Shown here one piece after another: positions 1 to 10,598 of a DNA stretch of 64,000 nucleotides. How positions within the stretch are numbered: the stretch's first letter is position 1; each line of letters opens with the position of its first letter. The notes under the pieces are model-generated. The model ran no database searches. It saw only the letters and a list, made by a program, of their open reading frames with translations, and had not been told where the DNA came from. The stretch comes from Isoetes taiwanensis (Eukaryota; Streptophyta; Lycopodiopsida; Isoetales; Isoetaceae), in the NCBI GenBank assembly GCA_021234155.1, contig JAJEKV010000009.1:13026546-13090545 (forward strand), in the 5' to 3' direction. A program made the position numbers and the translations under genes.

Positions 1-2
1 CG

Positions 3-26
3 GTGTGTGTGTGTGTGTGTGTGTGT
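3..26. repeat. (GT)n microsatellite
   Basis: About eleven GT dinucleotides followed by a T-run. It is a simple sequence repeat with no coding content. Confidence 0.9.
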
Positions 27-225
27 TTTTTCCTCCTTCGCAAACCATTCAAGAGGCTATAATATAATGTTTTATCACGTTTATGGGTTTTCATTCCAAC
101 ATTGGTCGCGTGAGCCATTGATGGGCGTGATATTCGTGGCATTGTTCCGCATCCATGGCTATTATCAATTCACCGAAAAATTCCATGCCAAATCCTATGG
201 TCTCATTGGACATATATATATAGTC

Positions 226-432
226 TAAAAGAGCATTTCCATAATAAACACACAATTTCTACAACGGTGTGTATAAAGAGCATTTATATAATTTCTACAA
301 CGGTATAAAAGAGCATTTATATAAGATGTGGCTTGCAAAAGGACGCATAGCCCGAATAAATCACAAAGATGCATATCCCAAATGAATCACAAAGATGTGG
401 CTTGCATGACGATGCATAGCCCGAATAAATCA
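226..432. repeat. Short imperfect tandem duplications
   Basis: The word 'agagcatttatataa' and the word 'atttctacaacggt' each recur between 230 and 325. A second pair of units, containing 'gatgtggcttgca' and 'gcatagcccgaataaatcac', recurs at about 326-363 and 395-432. This is local slippage-type duplication. No gene is visible between 1 and 600. Confidence 0.65.
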
Positions 433-1236
433 CCGACAACCCTAAGACTCATCTGGTTGTTTGCCCAAGGATGAAACCGTAACTCGAAACTAATCCTCCG
501 CTAGTAATCGGAAGAAGCAACGTAGCTCACTTAGAAAGCAAACAAAAACTTTCACGCAAAAAACAAACCCCAAAACCATCGCTTGCCCTCCTCAATCCCG
601 GCTTGATCAATCGTGACAGAAACTACAGATGGCGATCGCTACGCCGTTCCACCGCCTCGAATCATGCCGTAAAATACAAGACCCAATCCTCTCGCCGTGG
701 AACGGCATCAAAAGAACAAGAATGCGACCAGCCAATATCCTTAAATCAAGCAACATTACAAAACAAAGAAAGAAGACAAAGAAAACGAAATAAAGAAAGA
801 AGCCTATGCCGCAAAAAACCAAAACAAAGAAAAAGTCAGGCAACCGAAAGCATCCCGTGGTTTTGTTATCTAAAAAAATATGAAAACAAAGGAAACCAGG
901 GATCTTCACGCCAAGCATGCCCTTCAACACAACATGAAGAGCCCCGCTACCGCAAAGCCCTTAATCGGATTTGCAAAGCTCCCGCACAGACGCCGCCCCG
1001 CCTCTCCTCCGAAAATAGAAAGGAGCATAAAATAGAAAGGAGCATGTCCTTTTATCCGACAAGATAAATACTTTTTTCTATTCTAAGATGACAAAAATCA
1101 TAAAACACATCAAAATAGCAACATGACCACTAAACGCAATTAAGTCAGCCTTCAAACATCGCGGGAAATATACCAACCAATCGATTCCAACCACTGATTC
1201 CCAACCACTGATTCCCAAATACCAAACTAAAATCGC

Positions 1237-1562
1237 AGAAGTTTATAGTAAGTGGGTTTTGAGCCTGGGTGGGGGTTGCCCATAACCAATGGCTTAACCA
1301 CTAGGCTGTCACCGCGATGGACATATTTTTTACTTTTTGAACCACTCGAGAATAACCAGTGGGTTTTGAGCCTAGCTGGGTCACCCATAACTAATAGCTT
1401 TATCACTAGGCCATCATCGCAATGGTTATCGTTTATATATTTTGTTTATAAAGTTATTGTTGTTTTTATTTAACTCTTTTTGCCACCACCATGGTAGCCA
1501 AGGGGGTTCAACCCGATTTGAGTCCCATAACCAATGGCTTAACCACTAGACCGCCATCTGTT
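1237..1562 (-). repeat. Three tRNA-like (SINE-head-like) modules in a row
   Basis: Three related blocks share the plus-strand text 'cccataaccaatggcttaa' plus 'ccactag' at 1279-1305, 1384-1410 (diverged) and 1524-1550. Read on the minus strand, each gives an A-box-like 'CCTAGTGGTTAAGCC' followed about 30-40 bases later by a B-box-like word (GGCTCAAAACC in the first two, GGGTTGAACCCC in the third). That is the arrangement of an internal RNA polymerase III promoter in tRNA genes and tRNA-derived SINEs. No convincing cloverleaf or acceptor stem is formed, so these are not functional tRNAs. Tandem SINE fragments or a trimeric tRNA-derived repeat are the likely readings. Confidence 0.5.
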
Positions 1563-3990
1563 TTTCTTAGTTTCATATAAAACACCAATGAGGGAAATTC
1601 CATAGTAATCGAAAGAAAGGTGCCATGTATCGAATGGGCAAAATGGTGGCACCTATAAAAGGTGGAGAGGATATACCTTATTTGAAGTCTAGTTCCTTAT
1701 CATCTTATTGCATGAACAAATTGGGATACCTTATTTGAAGCCCACATCCTTAAAAACTTATATGTGACCTGCATAGAAAAAGAGTGAGACAAACGTACAT
1801 GAGCGAGTCTTTTCTCGTCCGCATACGACTAAGTGCAATGTATAATTAGCCATGTGTGAATACATCAATATGCAATGTAAAACAAAATGATGTAGTAAAC
1901 ATACATCAAATAATATCGTGATTTCGATTAGAATGATTGGCCTGGCCAATAGAGAATAACATAAAACAGATTAGAGAAATGGTGCAAAGTAGTTATACCG
2001 CTTATAAGAGGACATTTTTAGGGATATAAAAGGATGATCATGTACAATAGTAGAATATAGAAGATGATGGCTTTTATATAAAACTAGAAAATTGCCCAAA
2101 TTTCTGCAAGGCCATGTAGTTGCATAACAATCATTTTCTATTTTGTGGGGATTATACGTGCTTTAGTGAAGATGGAATTTTGAAGCAATATGCATATATT
2201 CTAGGGTCCAACATTTTATTGATTTTAGATATTTTAGCATCTTGATGCTAGACCATTTACAATTATGCTTACCCTCAAATAGATTGCAAGTGCAAGTTGT
2301 TTCAGAAGGCATGCAACCATAAATCATTATTGAAATCCTTACCTGAATTCCCACAAAAGGAAGCTTGCACGATAACAGTGCTTTGTCAAATATCGAACTT
2401 AGTTGTGACCTTTTTGTGTCTTTTCCATGAAGAAGATATAAGTACGTAAGGGCTTACATAATTTTGTACTTCGTTTTCTCTAAATCAAGCTAGCCACAGA
2501 AAAGGAAGCAGGAAGAATCTTGACAATGCAAGACTTCTATATAGAATCCGCTATAATAAGAGAATGGCCACTACGTGATGATTTAATGCTGGAAAACAAA
2601 ACAGAGTTGGTAAGTGCAAATATATTGTGAGAGATATTTATCTGCATATTAAAGATGAGATGCCAAAGAAGTGTCTACGTCAATCAAAACGTATACATGT
2701 ATACTATCTTTCAACATAGCAAGTGTTATTACATATCTCTCACAAAAACATTCAAGGTGGCAGTGCTCAAATGTTGAAGCTAAACTGTTCAAACATTTAT
2801 ATTGCCAAAATAATTTTGCAACTTTTCAAAGATTTGCATTGTCAAAAGAAATTTGCAACTTAATAAATCTGTATTCCAAGCTACAGTTTGTAAAATGTTG
2901 GAATAAGATTATATACAGAATGTTGTATTGGGTCCCATAGGCCGATTGGTCTCCATAGATGATAAAAAATATTCAATTCAATAAAATAACGTCATAGGAC
3001 TTTCAAATGGCCGCAACTTTCATATAAAGAAATGCATAATAGTTAAAGTAAGTTTATTACCTTGAAAGTTGTTTAAAAAATGCATAATATTTATACCTAT
3101 GTTATGCTACTGTGAGTGCCTGTAGCAGTTTAGAATCTTTTAGAACAAAGAAATTTGGGTATGTAAAAATGATAAAGTAGTTTTATTGCATGGAGGGGGA
3201 ATTGCAATATTGATGGTGAGAATTGCAAGGACATGTGAGAATTGCAAGCATGTCAAGCTCGTGAGCCATGGCATTTTCTTGAAAGGTAGAGGCCACATTG
3301 TTGAACGAATTATCTCAAGTTGTGTGTCCGTTTGCAGCAAGTTCCAGTAATAATCCTAAAAGGTGCATAATAACTCTTGAGAGGTGGATAATAACTCTTG
3401 AGATAAGTAAGTATAAAGTATAATATGCTAGTTCTAGGAGTCAAATGTTTCTGGAGAATTTAGATAGATCACCTAGTAATGCATTTGATAAATGCTACTT
3501 ACTATGACAATGCAAATTTTAAAATAAGCAAGAGAGGAAGAAGACTGTAATAACAAAAGAACAAAGGTATCTCACCCTTTCGCTCATACTCTACTATTCG
3601 TGGCCAGCTTCGGTATAATAAGTTCACTAATGAAGATTTCTAGCAGCTAGGGCTGCATCAACCTAAACAATCGAACTCATAGTCCCTGCCTATACAACAA
3701 CATGACTTGTCGTTAAAACCCAGAGGTCAGAATCTCAATGCTTTCATTTTTAAACAGTTTTAAATAGTATTAAGAAAGTTATGCATTGCCGAGGCTACCA
3801 CTGTTAAAGTCATTTTCCTTGCAATTCTCACCATCAGAAGATGCTTTGCTTCCAAATATCCCCACCGTGAGCATTGAAGCTTAATAACTTGGAATTTTCC
3901 TCCTCGCATGGAAAATATATTTGCAAGATGTAATAGGTAATGATCTCGTGTCGATGTCAATATAACTCTTTAAAAGCCAAAAGCCTAACC
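1563..3990. other. Gene-free AT-rich stretch
   Basis: No coding region is supported here. Short open frames lack domain-like sequence and flanking splice logic. There is a small direct repeat ('ataccttatttgaag' near 1673 and 1727), and a 20-base inverted pair ('gatggtgagaattgcaagga') at about 3213-3232 and 3817-3836. Confidence 0.55.
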
Positions 3991-3998
3991 CGAAAGAG

Positions 3999-4110
3999 AT
4001 TTTTTTTTTTTTTTTTTTTTTGGTGAAATAGTAAAGCTTTCGTAAGAGCCGCTCCTCTGCTTAAAGCTTTGTGGGTCTGCTAATAGAAGAGCCCGTGAAA
4101 AAAAAAGAAA
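3999..4110 (-). repeat. Poly-T-headed block (retroposed sequence, antisense)
   Basis: A run of about 22 T is followed by a compact non-AT-rich block ('ggtgaaatagtaaagctttc' and onward). Read on the minus strand it is a short unit ending in poly-A, as expected for a SINE or other retroposed RNA. The 5' end cannot be placed. A partly duplicated word ('ccctgcatcgttt') follows at about 4121-4200. Confidence 0.4.
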
Positions 4111-4736
4111 CTGCAATCACCCTGCATCGTTTAGCAGGAAAACCCTAAGCGATGTACTAATAGAAACTGCAATAGAAGAGCCGAACCGCCCTGCATCGTT
4201 TCATTGCATGATCTACAAGCAGCAGAGGAAATAGGAGGAACACCTTGAACGATCGTCTTGGAAAACAATTAATTTGAATGAAAAGAAAAACGTCATTCAG
4301 CTTCCGTTCGTATTTTTTTCCATGCCTTGCGCGAGAAATAACACCCCGTGGCGAGTGCGAATTTTTGGAGGGTTTTTCTGGGAAGGGTTTAGAGGGTTTA
4401 TTAGATTATGTCTTCTTTTTTTTTTAATTTTGTCAATGGTTCTGAGGTAAAAGAATGCACTTCTAGACTACATATTATAATAAATATAACTACACCAAAG
4501 TAATATATTGTCATACCATTATAATAAATACACCATACTCCTTACTATGTTATGTCCATACATCATAGTGCCCATACTATTATAATACATATAACTGCGT
4601 TAATGTTCATACTGTTATTATCATGTTCACAGTATAGGCATAGAAAAACAGAGCATTGTAAAGCAAATCATGTTTGAAGTAAACAATGGAAGCCAAAACA
4701 CTATGAGAAACAATAATGTTATGAAAATACAGCCAC

Positions 4737-4855
4737 AAGGAAGGAAGGAAGGAAGGAAGTTTATTTTAACGTCCACGGAGGCCAAAGGCCTATGAGACGG
4801 TACATGCAGAGAACAGGCAAAAAAGCCAAAAACCCCAACACCAAAAACAAACAAT
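4737..4855 (-). mobile_element. LINE 3' end, 5'-truncated copy with (TTCC)n tail
   Basis: A (GGAA)n run at 4737-4758 is followed by 'ttattttaacgtccacggag' and 'gccaaaggcctatg'. The core 'acgtccacggag' also sits next to GAATA-repeat tails at 18348 and 40550, and the 40550 copy continues into LINE coding sequence. This is therefore read as the 3' terminus of a related LINE on the minus strand. Nothing of its coding region is left. Confidence 0.55.
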
Positions 4856-4887
4856 GTAACTGTACAGTAGAACCCTACTACAAGTCG

Positions 4888-5626
4888 TCATCCTTCTTCA
4901 CACTCATCATCTACAAGCAGACAATGTCGACGTCTCCTTTCCACTTGAATTGGGGATTCCATTGTTGACAATAGTGATGCTACTGATTCTGCATACACAG
5001 GAAGAATGCTAATACGTAAAAAAAGTTAAGTAGCATTGACATAAATGCCAAAAAATTACAGTAGAAAAAAACAAACATACTATGAAGGTTCTTCATCTTC
5101 CTCTGCCACTTCGTCGTCTGAGGATGATCAATGTTCTTTTCATCAAACTTTTGTGAAACACTTGCTAATGCAGATAGACGAGATGCCTTTACATGTTCCA
5201 CTAACAGTTTATCATTGTCCAAGCCATAGCAGTGACGAGATAAAATAGCAGATGCCACCAATGTTGAACCTGTGCCGCTGAGTAGGTCCAATACCAAGCC
5301 TTCTCTTGGACTAAAATTCTCAATAATAAACTCCATGAAAGAAATGGACTTCTCAGTGGATTTCCTACCAGGCGTAGTAGGACTTGCTGTAAGTTTACTG
5401 CCTTCCATGAAGAAATGAGCAAGAGATTGCTTGGAGATTGAAAGACGTTTGTCTGAAATGGAAAAATATTAATAAAACATGAAATTAGATATAGTAAAAC
5501 GAAGATAAACATAAAATAAATATACATGAAATAAGATAGCTTATAATGTAATAGATAAAATTGAAGATCACTTACTTGAGAACTGAACATTACTCTGAAT
5601 TGTAGCTGTTTGATTATTTTTATTTT
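4888..5626 (-). CDS. C-terminal exons of an N4/N6-type DNA methyltransferase-like protein
   Basis: Three exons join in phase on the minus strand: 5576-5626, 5081-5452 and 4888-4988 (TGA stop). Donors are GTAAGTG and GTATG; acceptors are TTTCAG and ATGCAG. The middle exon encodes a beta-class methyltransferase C-terminal signature: 'KSTEKSISFMEFIIENFSP' leading into 'GLVLDLLSGTGSTLVA' and 'SRHCYGLDND'. This matches the D-x-F/L-x-G-x-G SAM-binding loop followed by an acidic ribose-binding position in DNA N4-cytosine/N6-adenine methylases. The catalytic DPPY-type motif, expected upstream in this class, is not seen. The N-terminus would lie toward or beyond 5745, where copia A is inserted and where plus-strand MULE-like coding occupies the DNA. 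Preserved splice sites argue that it was recently functional. It may be an independent gene fragment or part of a transposon. Confidence 0.6.
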
Positions 5627-5639
5627 CTAAAAATTGGCC

Positions 5640-5745
5640 TCTGTTGTAGGATATGCCAATGGATAAATAAGAGTCTTGAAAGTAAAGTCCACCAAAAAGA
5701 TGAAGTTGGAAAGATCATCTACTTAAAACAGCACTGCAAATACCA
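5640..5745 (+). pseudogene. MULE-type transposase-like gene, exon part left of copia A
   Basis: The open frame through 'ESKVHQKDEVGKIIYLKQHC' (about 5682-5740) stays in phase with the frame that resumes at 11256 once copia A and one copy of the TACCA duplication are removed. The duplicated codons read Tyr-Gln, followed by FFHGSKFPYQLHDEENGRCY. Copia A therefore landed inside this exon. The exon's upstream boundary is uncertain; coding-like sequence runs back to about 5640, antisense to the methyltransferase gene's upstream side. Confidence 0.5.
5741..5745. repeat. Target-site duplication of copia A, left copy (TACCA)
   Basis: TACCA lies directly before the TG of the left LTR and is repeated directly after the CA of the right LTR (11256-11260). 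Confidence 0.95.
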
Positions 5746-6402
5746 TGAAAAATATCCAAGACACTATTAGCAAGGCAACTTGATCACTATTATTCAATGA
5801 TTAAAACCTTCTCACTAAATGAGATATTCTTGATCATGAAAAATCTCAACTTTGCATCACAAGATAAACAAACATCAAGTATTGAATATACCAAGTTCTT
5901 GTGCAACACATATGAATTTCTAACTCAACATCTTAGTGATCATATTTGCAGTACACTTCACACTTTTATTGCATGAACACAAACCATAGGAAATAAAACT
6001 CGAACTAGATCGAGAGCAAAATCCTCAAGGCCGTTCTTCACTATACAACCTAAATTTTGTGTACATCTTCAATTTATTGGGCCGGATCCTACCGCTTCGG
6101 CTAGGTTCCGACCTTCATGGAATTCGTGCTGATCTCTCCTTGCAAATAGGAGATACTATTATTTGAATTCATTTGCCTCCGTTTTATTTTCATATTTTCG
6201 TTTTCCAGCTTCATTCTACCATGGTATAAACCATTGGTTTTAACTTCAATGTTCTGCACTTAATAAACAATGGTATGAACCATTGCATTCAAGCTCCATC
6301 CTGCACATAATTTAATAGTGTCCTTTTTCTACAACCTCTGAACATCTGTGCTCTGGGATAACCTGTGTGATGACAACTTGTCATATTTCTGCACATCTTA
6401 CA
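5746..6402 (-). repeat. Copia A LTR (3' LTR in element sense)
   Basis: Begins TGAAAAATATCC and ends CTTACA on the plus strand; 657 bp, same length as the right copy, with one substitution found by reading both. The polypurine tract adjoins at 6403. Confidence 0.95.
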
Positions 6403-7006
6403 CTCCTCCTTCAGCACACAGGTCTATCACATTTAATTTATTCCTGAAGCCTGTGAATTTTTTCTCCACTAGTGCTTTAGTGAACACATCAGCAATTTGT
6501 AAATTTGTCTGAATATAAGACATTTGAATGTAACCTTTCTGTGCCATATCTCGAATGAAATGCATATCAAGCTCGATATGCTTTGTTCTCTCATGCTGGA
6601 CTGGGTTTTTGACAATGGCTATGCAGCTCATAATCGTCACCATAATGGTCGTGGGCTGATTTTGTTTGAAACCAAGTTCCTCCAATAATCTTCTTAACCA
6701 AACAAGTTCTTTTGACAATAATGAACTGGTCAGATACTCAAACTTTCACGATGACATTGCCACGACCTTACGCTTTACTCCTCCATGTTATCACTCCTCC
6801 TCCAAGAAAACAACATAGCCTGATGTGGATTTTCTTGTGCTTCTATCTCCTCCCCCAACTGCATCACTAAAGCCTTTTAAATTCAAATCATTAGAGGTAA
6901 ATGTAATTCCATGATTAACTGTCCCTTTTAAATATTTCAGAACATGTTTGGCTGCTTCCCAATGCTTCCTTGTTGGACTATTGCAATATCTGCTCAGAAT
7001 ATTCAC
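6398..7006 (-). pseudogene. Copia A RNase H domain (broken)
   Basis: Two frames, 6791-7006 and 6398-6718, carry Ty1-copia RNase H sequence: 'HWEAAKHVLKYLKGTVNHG', 'RKSTSGYVVFLEE', then 'RTKHIELDMHFIRD' and 'ADVFTKAL'. The usual DADWAG-type stretch reads SDAVGGGD here, and the segment between the two frames is disrupted. RNase H would remove template RNA during replication; this copy is unlikely to be active. Confidence 0.85.
6403..6414 (-). other. Copia A polypurine tract
   Basis: On the minus strand GAAGGAGGAG directly precedes the LTR. It overlaps the last codons of the RNase H frame, whose final residues are CAEGGV. It serves as plus-strand DNA primer in reverse transcription. Confidence 0.75.
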
Positions 7007-7077
7007 TGAGTAGCTAATATGTATGGTATATTCTCCATACCTTCTGTGTTTTCATTTTTCCGACAATATCACGCCAT

Positions 7078-7763
7078 TTATGACCTACAAAGAATAGGAA
7101 CCTTTGCTATTCTTGCATCCTGCACATGAAACCTTTTAAGCATATTTTCAACATGTTTACCCTGTTTTAGTGACAGAAAACCTTTATCTCTGTTTCTCAC
7201 TACTTCAATTCCCAAAAATTGTTTTAGTTCACCAAGGTCAGTCATCTCAAATCTGTTTTTCAAGACATCTTTGCATCTTGTCAAACAACTTTGGTTATTC
7301 GACACCATTATACAATCATCCACATATAATGCTATCAAACAAAAGTTTTCTCCGTCTCTGAATTTGTACAAATTCCCATCATTTTGCATTCTTTCAAAGC
7401 CCTGAGCTCTTAGAAAGTTGTCTACGCAGAAGTACCATTCACGCAGTGATTGTCTTAAACCATATACCGCTTTTTGAGTTTCCAAACACTTGAATTTCCT
7501 TCTCGCATAACCAAAGCAGGTTGCTTCATGTAAATATTTTCCTTTAAATCTGCATTTAGAAAAGCAGTTTTAACATCCATATGATGTATTTCTAAATTCA
7601 ATGCGTTTGCAATTGCCAAAAGTACTCTTAAGCTTGTGAGCTTGACCACTGGAGAGAATATTTCATTATAATCTTTTCCTTTCTTCTGAGAAAAGCCTTG
7701 AGCTACTAACCTTGCTTTGAACCTTTTGGTTCCATCACTATTGGTTTTAATCTCAGAATCCAC
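7078..7763 (-). pseudogene. Copia A reverse transcriptase domain (broken)
   Basis: The frame at 7455-7763 holds the N-terminal part ('FKARLVAQGFSQKKGKDYNE', 'HHMDVKTAFLNADL'), with the first catalytic aspartate in MDVKTAFLN. The frame at 7078-7485 holds the rest ('QKAVYGLRQSLREWY', 'LIALYVDDCIMVSN', 'DLGELKQFLGIEV'), including the YVDD catalytic pair near 7315-7326. A frameshift separates the halves around 7460-7485, and the second half stops early at 7078. Confidence 0.9.
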
Positions 7764-7800
7764 TTATTTCCTACCACATTGATATTTTCGGTTTTATTCA

Positions 7801-8229
7801 CTATATCAAAAGTTCCCTGTGGTCTCTCAATGACTTCATCTCCTCCTCCATTGCTTTAATCCAGCACTCTTTCTCAGTGCTATTAATTGCTTCATCATAT
7901 GAAGTAGGAATAACATAATCTTCGAGAATTGCCAGGATTTGTTCTTGGTCTGGTAGTTGAGAGAGCTTTTCAATTCTTTTACTTCTTCCACTTTCCATCC
8001 TACCATATTCCCCTTCATTTAATGGTAGGTTTTCTCTTAACTTTTCAGTTTGAGTTTTCCTTTTCTTAATTTTTCCTTGCTGCTCATCATGCATAGTCTC
8101 ATCAGTATCAGTCTCTTGTTCTTCATTTGTGTTTGTTTGCTTTTGTTTCATGTCAATCTCGGCCTCAATAACTTTCTCATTGTCATTCTCATTTTCATCA
8201 TATGTAAACCACCAGATCAATATGACCAA
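7801..8229 (-). pseudogene. Copia A integrase-RT linker (acidic region)
   Basis: The frame is rich in Glu, Asp, Asn and Lys, followed by 'GRSKRIEKLSQLPDQEQILA' and 'PTSYDEAINSTEKECWIKAM'. This is the variable C-terminal tail of copia integrase leading into the start of the reverse transcriptase ('A..s.e..xW..AM..E'). It is out of frame with both neighbours. Confidence 0.75.
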
Positions 8230-9491
8230 AATTGTTTACAATTTTTTCCTTTGGGCTGATGTCTATCTTTATAATAAGAATGCTCATCAAAAACAATGTC
8301 TCTGCTTATCACAATTTTGTTTTGTTCAGGTATGAACATTCTCCAACCTTTGCTTTGTTCATCATATCCAACAAAGTATCCTATTTCAGCTTTATTGTCC
8401 AGCTTTTGTCTTAATTCCTTTGGAACGTGAATATATCCTAAACATCCATATGATTTTAGCACATCATAGTCTATACTCTCTTTGTTACTGGACCACATCA
8501 ATTCTGGAATATTGCCTTTCAAACTAGATGTTGGAAGCCTGTTTTGAACATAGATTGCTGTTTTTAAAGCCTCTTCCCATAATTTATTTGGCAGACCTGA
8601 GAATTTCAACATTGATCTTATGGCATCAAGCAGTGTTCTATTTTTTCTCTCAGCAACTCCATTTTGCTGTGGAGTATGTCTACATGTTAACTGTCTTCTG
8701 ATACCTTTAGCCCTACAGAAAAACTCAAATTGGCCTGATAAATATTCTCCTCCTCTATCTGACCTTATGCACCTTAATTTTCTGTTTGTTTGCCTTTCCA
8801 TTTCTGATGCATACATTTTGAAAGCCTCAAGTGCTTGGGATTTACGTGCCAAACAGTATCCTTTACACTTTCTGCTATGATCATCAATAAATGTTATGAA
8901 ATATCGTTTTCCATTTCTGCTTCTAACATTTAAAGGTCCACAAAGATCCGTGTGCACTAGATCTAATACTCCTTCAGCTCTTTTATGGGATTTTGGAAAA
9001 GGCAATCTAGTAATCTTTCCCAACATACACCCCTCACATATGCATTTGTGATTTTCTGGTATGTTACATTCAATCAGCCCCTTTTTTGCCATAAACTTCA
9101 CATTATTATAATGTGTGTGAGCAAGCCTGCTATGCCATGTCTCCATATCAGTCATTAGAATAGCATTAATTCCATCCCCAAGATCATTTTCAAATTGAAA
9201 CAAATTGCCCACACGATTTGCCAAAAACTTCAATTTATTATTCATAAAGATCTTACATACTTTCTTCTCAAAGAAGATTTTATATCCCAAGTCTACTAGC
9301 TGGCACACTGACACTAAATTTTTGATCAAACTAGGAACACATAACACATTTTCAACATTGACAACATTGCCATCAAGATCTAGCAGTTCTAACATTCCAC
9401 ATCCTTCTATAGCTTGCAAATCTCCATTTCCAACTTGTACATGCTTTGATTTGGCTGATGTTTGATTCTTGAGCATGTCCGTAGATCTCAC
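8217..9491 (-). pseudogene. Copia A integrase (longest intact domain)
   Basis: A 424-residue frame. It holds the pre-integrase zinc motif ('TWHSRLAHTHYNNVKFM' with a downstream CEGCMLGK) and the catalytic core: 'DLVHTDLCGPLNVRSRNG', 'FITFIDDHSRK', 'IRSDRGGEYLSGQF' and 'TPQQNGVAERKNRTLLDA', supplying the D, D and E residues. The protease end sits upstream across a stop at about 9498-9500. The domain looks complete by itself, but no ribosome could reach it in frame from gag. Confidence 0.9.
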
Positions 9492-9500
9492 TACTCGATC

Positions 9501-9692
9501 TCACCCACTATCAACTACAAATGCAATTCTTGCTATTAGTTCCGTGTCAACATCATTTAATGAACAAACACAATTTACCTCATCATCACTTGGTTCTTCC
9601 TTTTCTTTGACTTCTGATTTTTCTTGAGCTATATGAACACCTACATGTCCTCCTCTTTTTTCCAAATCGCCCTCTTCCTCTTCCCCCGCCAT
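9501..9692 (-). pseudogene. Copia A gag-protease junction ending at the protease active site
   Basis: An acidic segment ends in 'ELIARIAFVVDSG' and then a stop. DSG is the aspartic protease active-site triad of retrotransposons. The stop lies directly after the G, exactly where Ty1-copia proteins usually continue with a tryptophan or alanine, so a point mutation to a stop is likely. Confidence 0.8.
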
Positions 9693-10577
9693 ATTCCTTT
9701 TTCTTTGGGGCTAGGACACTTGGCAGCTATATGACCTCTTCCTTTGCAATTATAACATATCACTTCTTGCTTAAGTTTAGGACAATTTGGTTTAATATGC
9801 CCTGCCTCATAACAGTTATAGCAAACTGTCTTATCCCCTTGAGTTTTCTTCTTCTTGCCCGCATAAAGAATTTCAGTATTTTCTTCCTCTCTCATTAACT
9901 TATTTTGCTCAACTTCAGTTTTTAACATGTTTTCTGCCTCTTCTCTAGTTTTGGCAACATTTCTAATCAAAAGAGAAAGCTGAGAGTTTGCACTTACTTT
10001 TAACGAAAGCAATTTGCAAACACTATAAACCTTTTCTCGATAATGTCACTCCTGCACCATCTAGGTCAGCTACAAGATTGTCAAATTTGTTAAAGAAATC
10101 TGACACCTCCTCATCCTCATTATATTTCAGATTTCTAAGCTCCTTTTCTAACACATCTATTTGTGATGAGCTTTTGGTTTCATATTGTTTGAGCAAATAA
10201 CTCCACATCTACCTAGGTGACATACCTCTAAGCTTAAGTTGAATGGTTGGTCCCACTTTGCTTGTAATTATGCCCCTTGCTTCCTTGATCTTGGTAGTCA
10301 ATGCACTGGATGCTGGTACAGTGCTACCTTCACCTGCAACAGACCTACTTCCTGAGGTCACCGAGGTTGAATCACCTCCTCCTGCTGCTGAGTTCACAGC
10401 TCCCCTACTACTAGATGCTGCACCAGCACTTACTTCCATTTGACTTGGATCTACAATTTCCCATAACTCCTCAACATCCAGAATATGCTGAATCTGGTCT
10501 TTCCACACTTGAAAACCAGATCCGCCATTGTAAACTTGTACTGCACTTAATAAACCTGCTCCAAACCTTGTTGCCAT
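9641..10577 (-). pseudogene. Copia A gag (broken into three frames)
   Basis: Start codon at 10577 ('MATRFGAGLLSAVQVYNGG'). Frame 10209-10577 ends 'QLKLRGMSPR'; frame 10023-10208 continues ('MWSYLLKQYETKSSSQIDVL'); frame 9641-10012 holds two CX2CX4HX4C zinc knuckles (CYNCYEAGHIKPNC and CYNCKGRGHIAAKC), then a basic tail. The order and the knuckles are those of Ty1-copia nucleocapsid. The homologous start in element B ('MSTRLGASLLSAVDVFNG') supports this start. Confidence 0.88.
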
Positions 10578-10584
10578 CTTACTG

Positions 10585-10597
10585 GCTCTGATACCAA
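10585..10597 (-). other. Copia A primer-binding site
   Basis: Plus-strand 'ggctctgatacca' is, on the minus strand, TGGTATCAGAGCC, complementary to the 3' end of initiator methionine tRNA. It lies one base inside the right LTR and fixes the element's minus orientation. Confidence 0.92.
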
Positions 10598-10598
10598 A

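Noticed and set aside
603-1067. 154-codon plus-strand open frame (and a minus-strand shadow)
   Set aside because: Very basic, low-complexity Lys/Arg/Gln composition, no domain, no splice context; likely chance in A-rich DNA.
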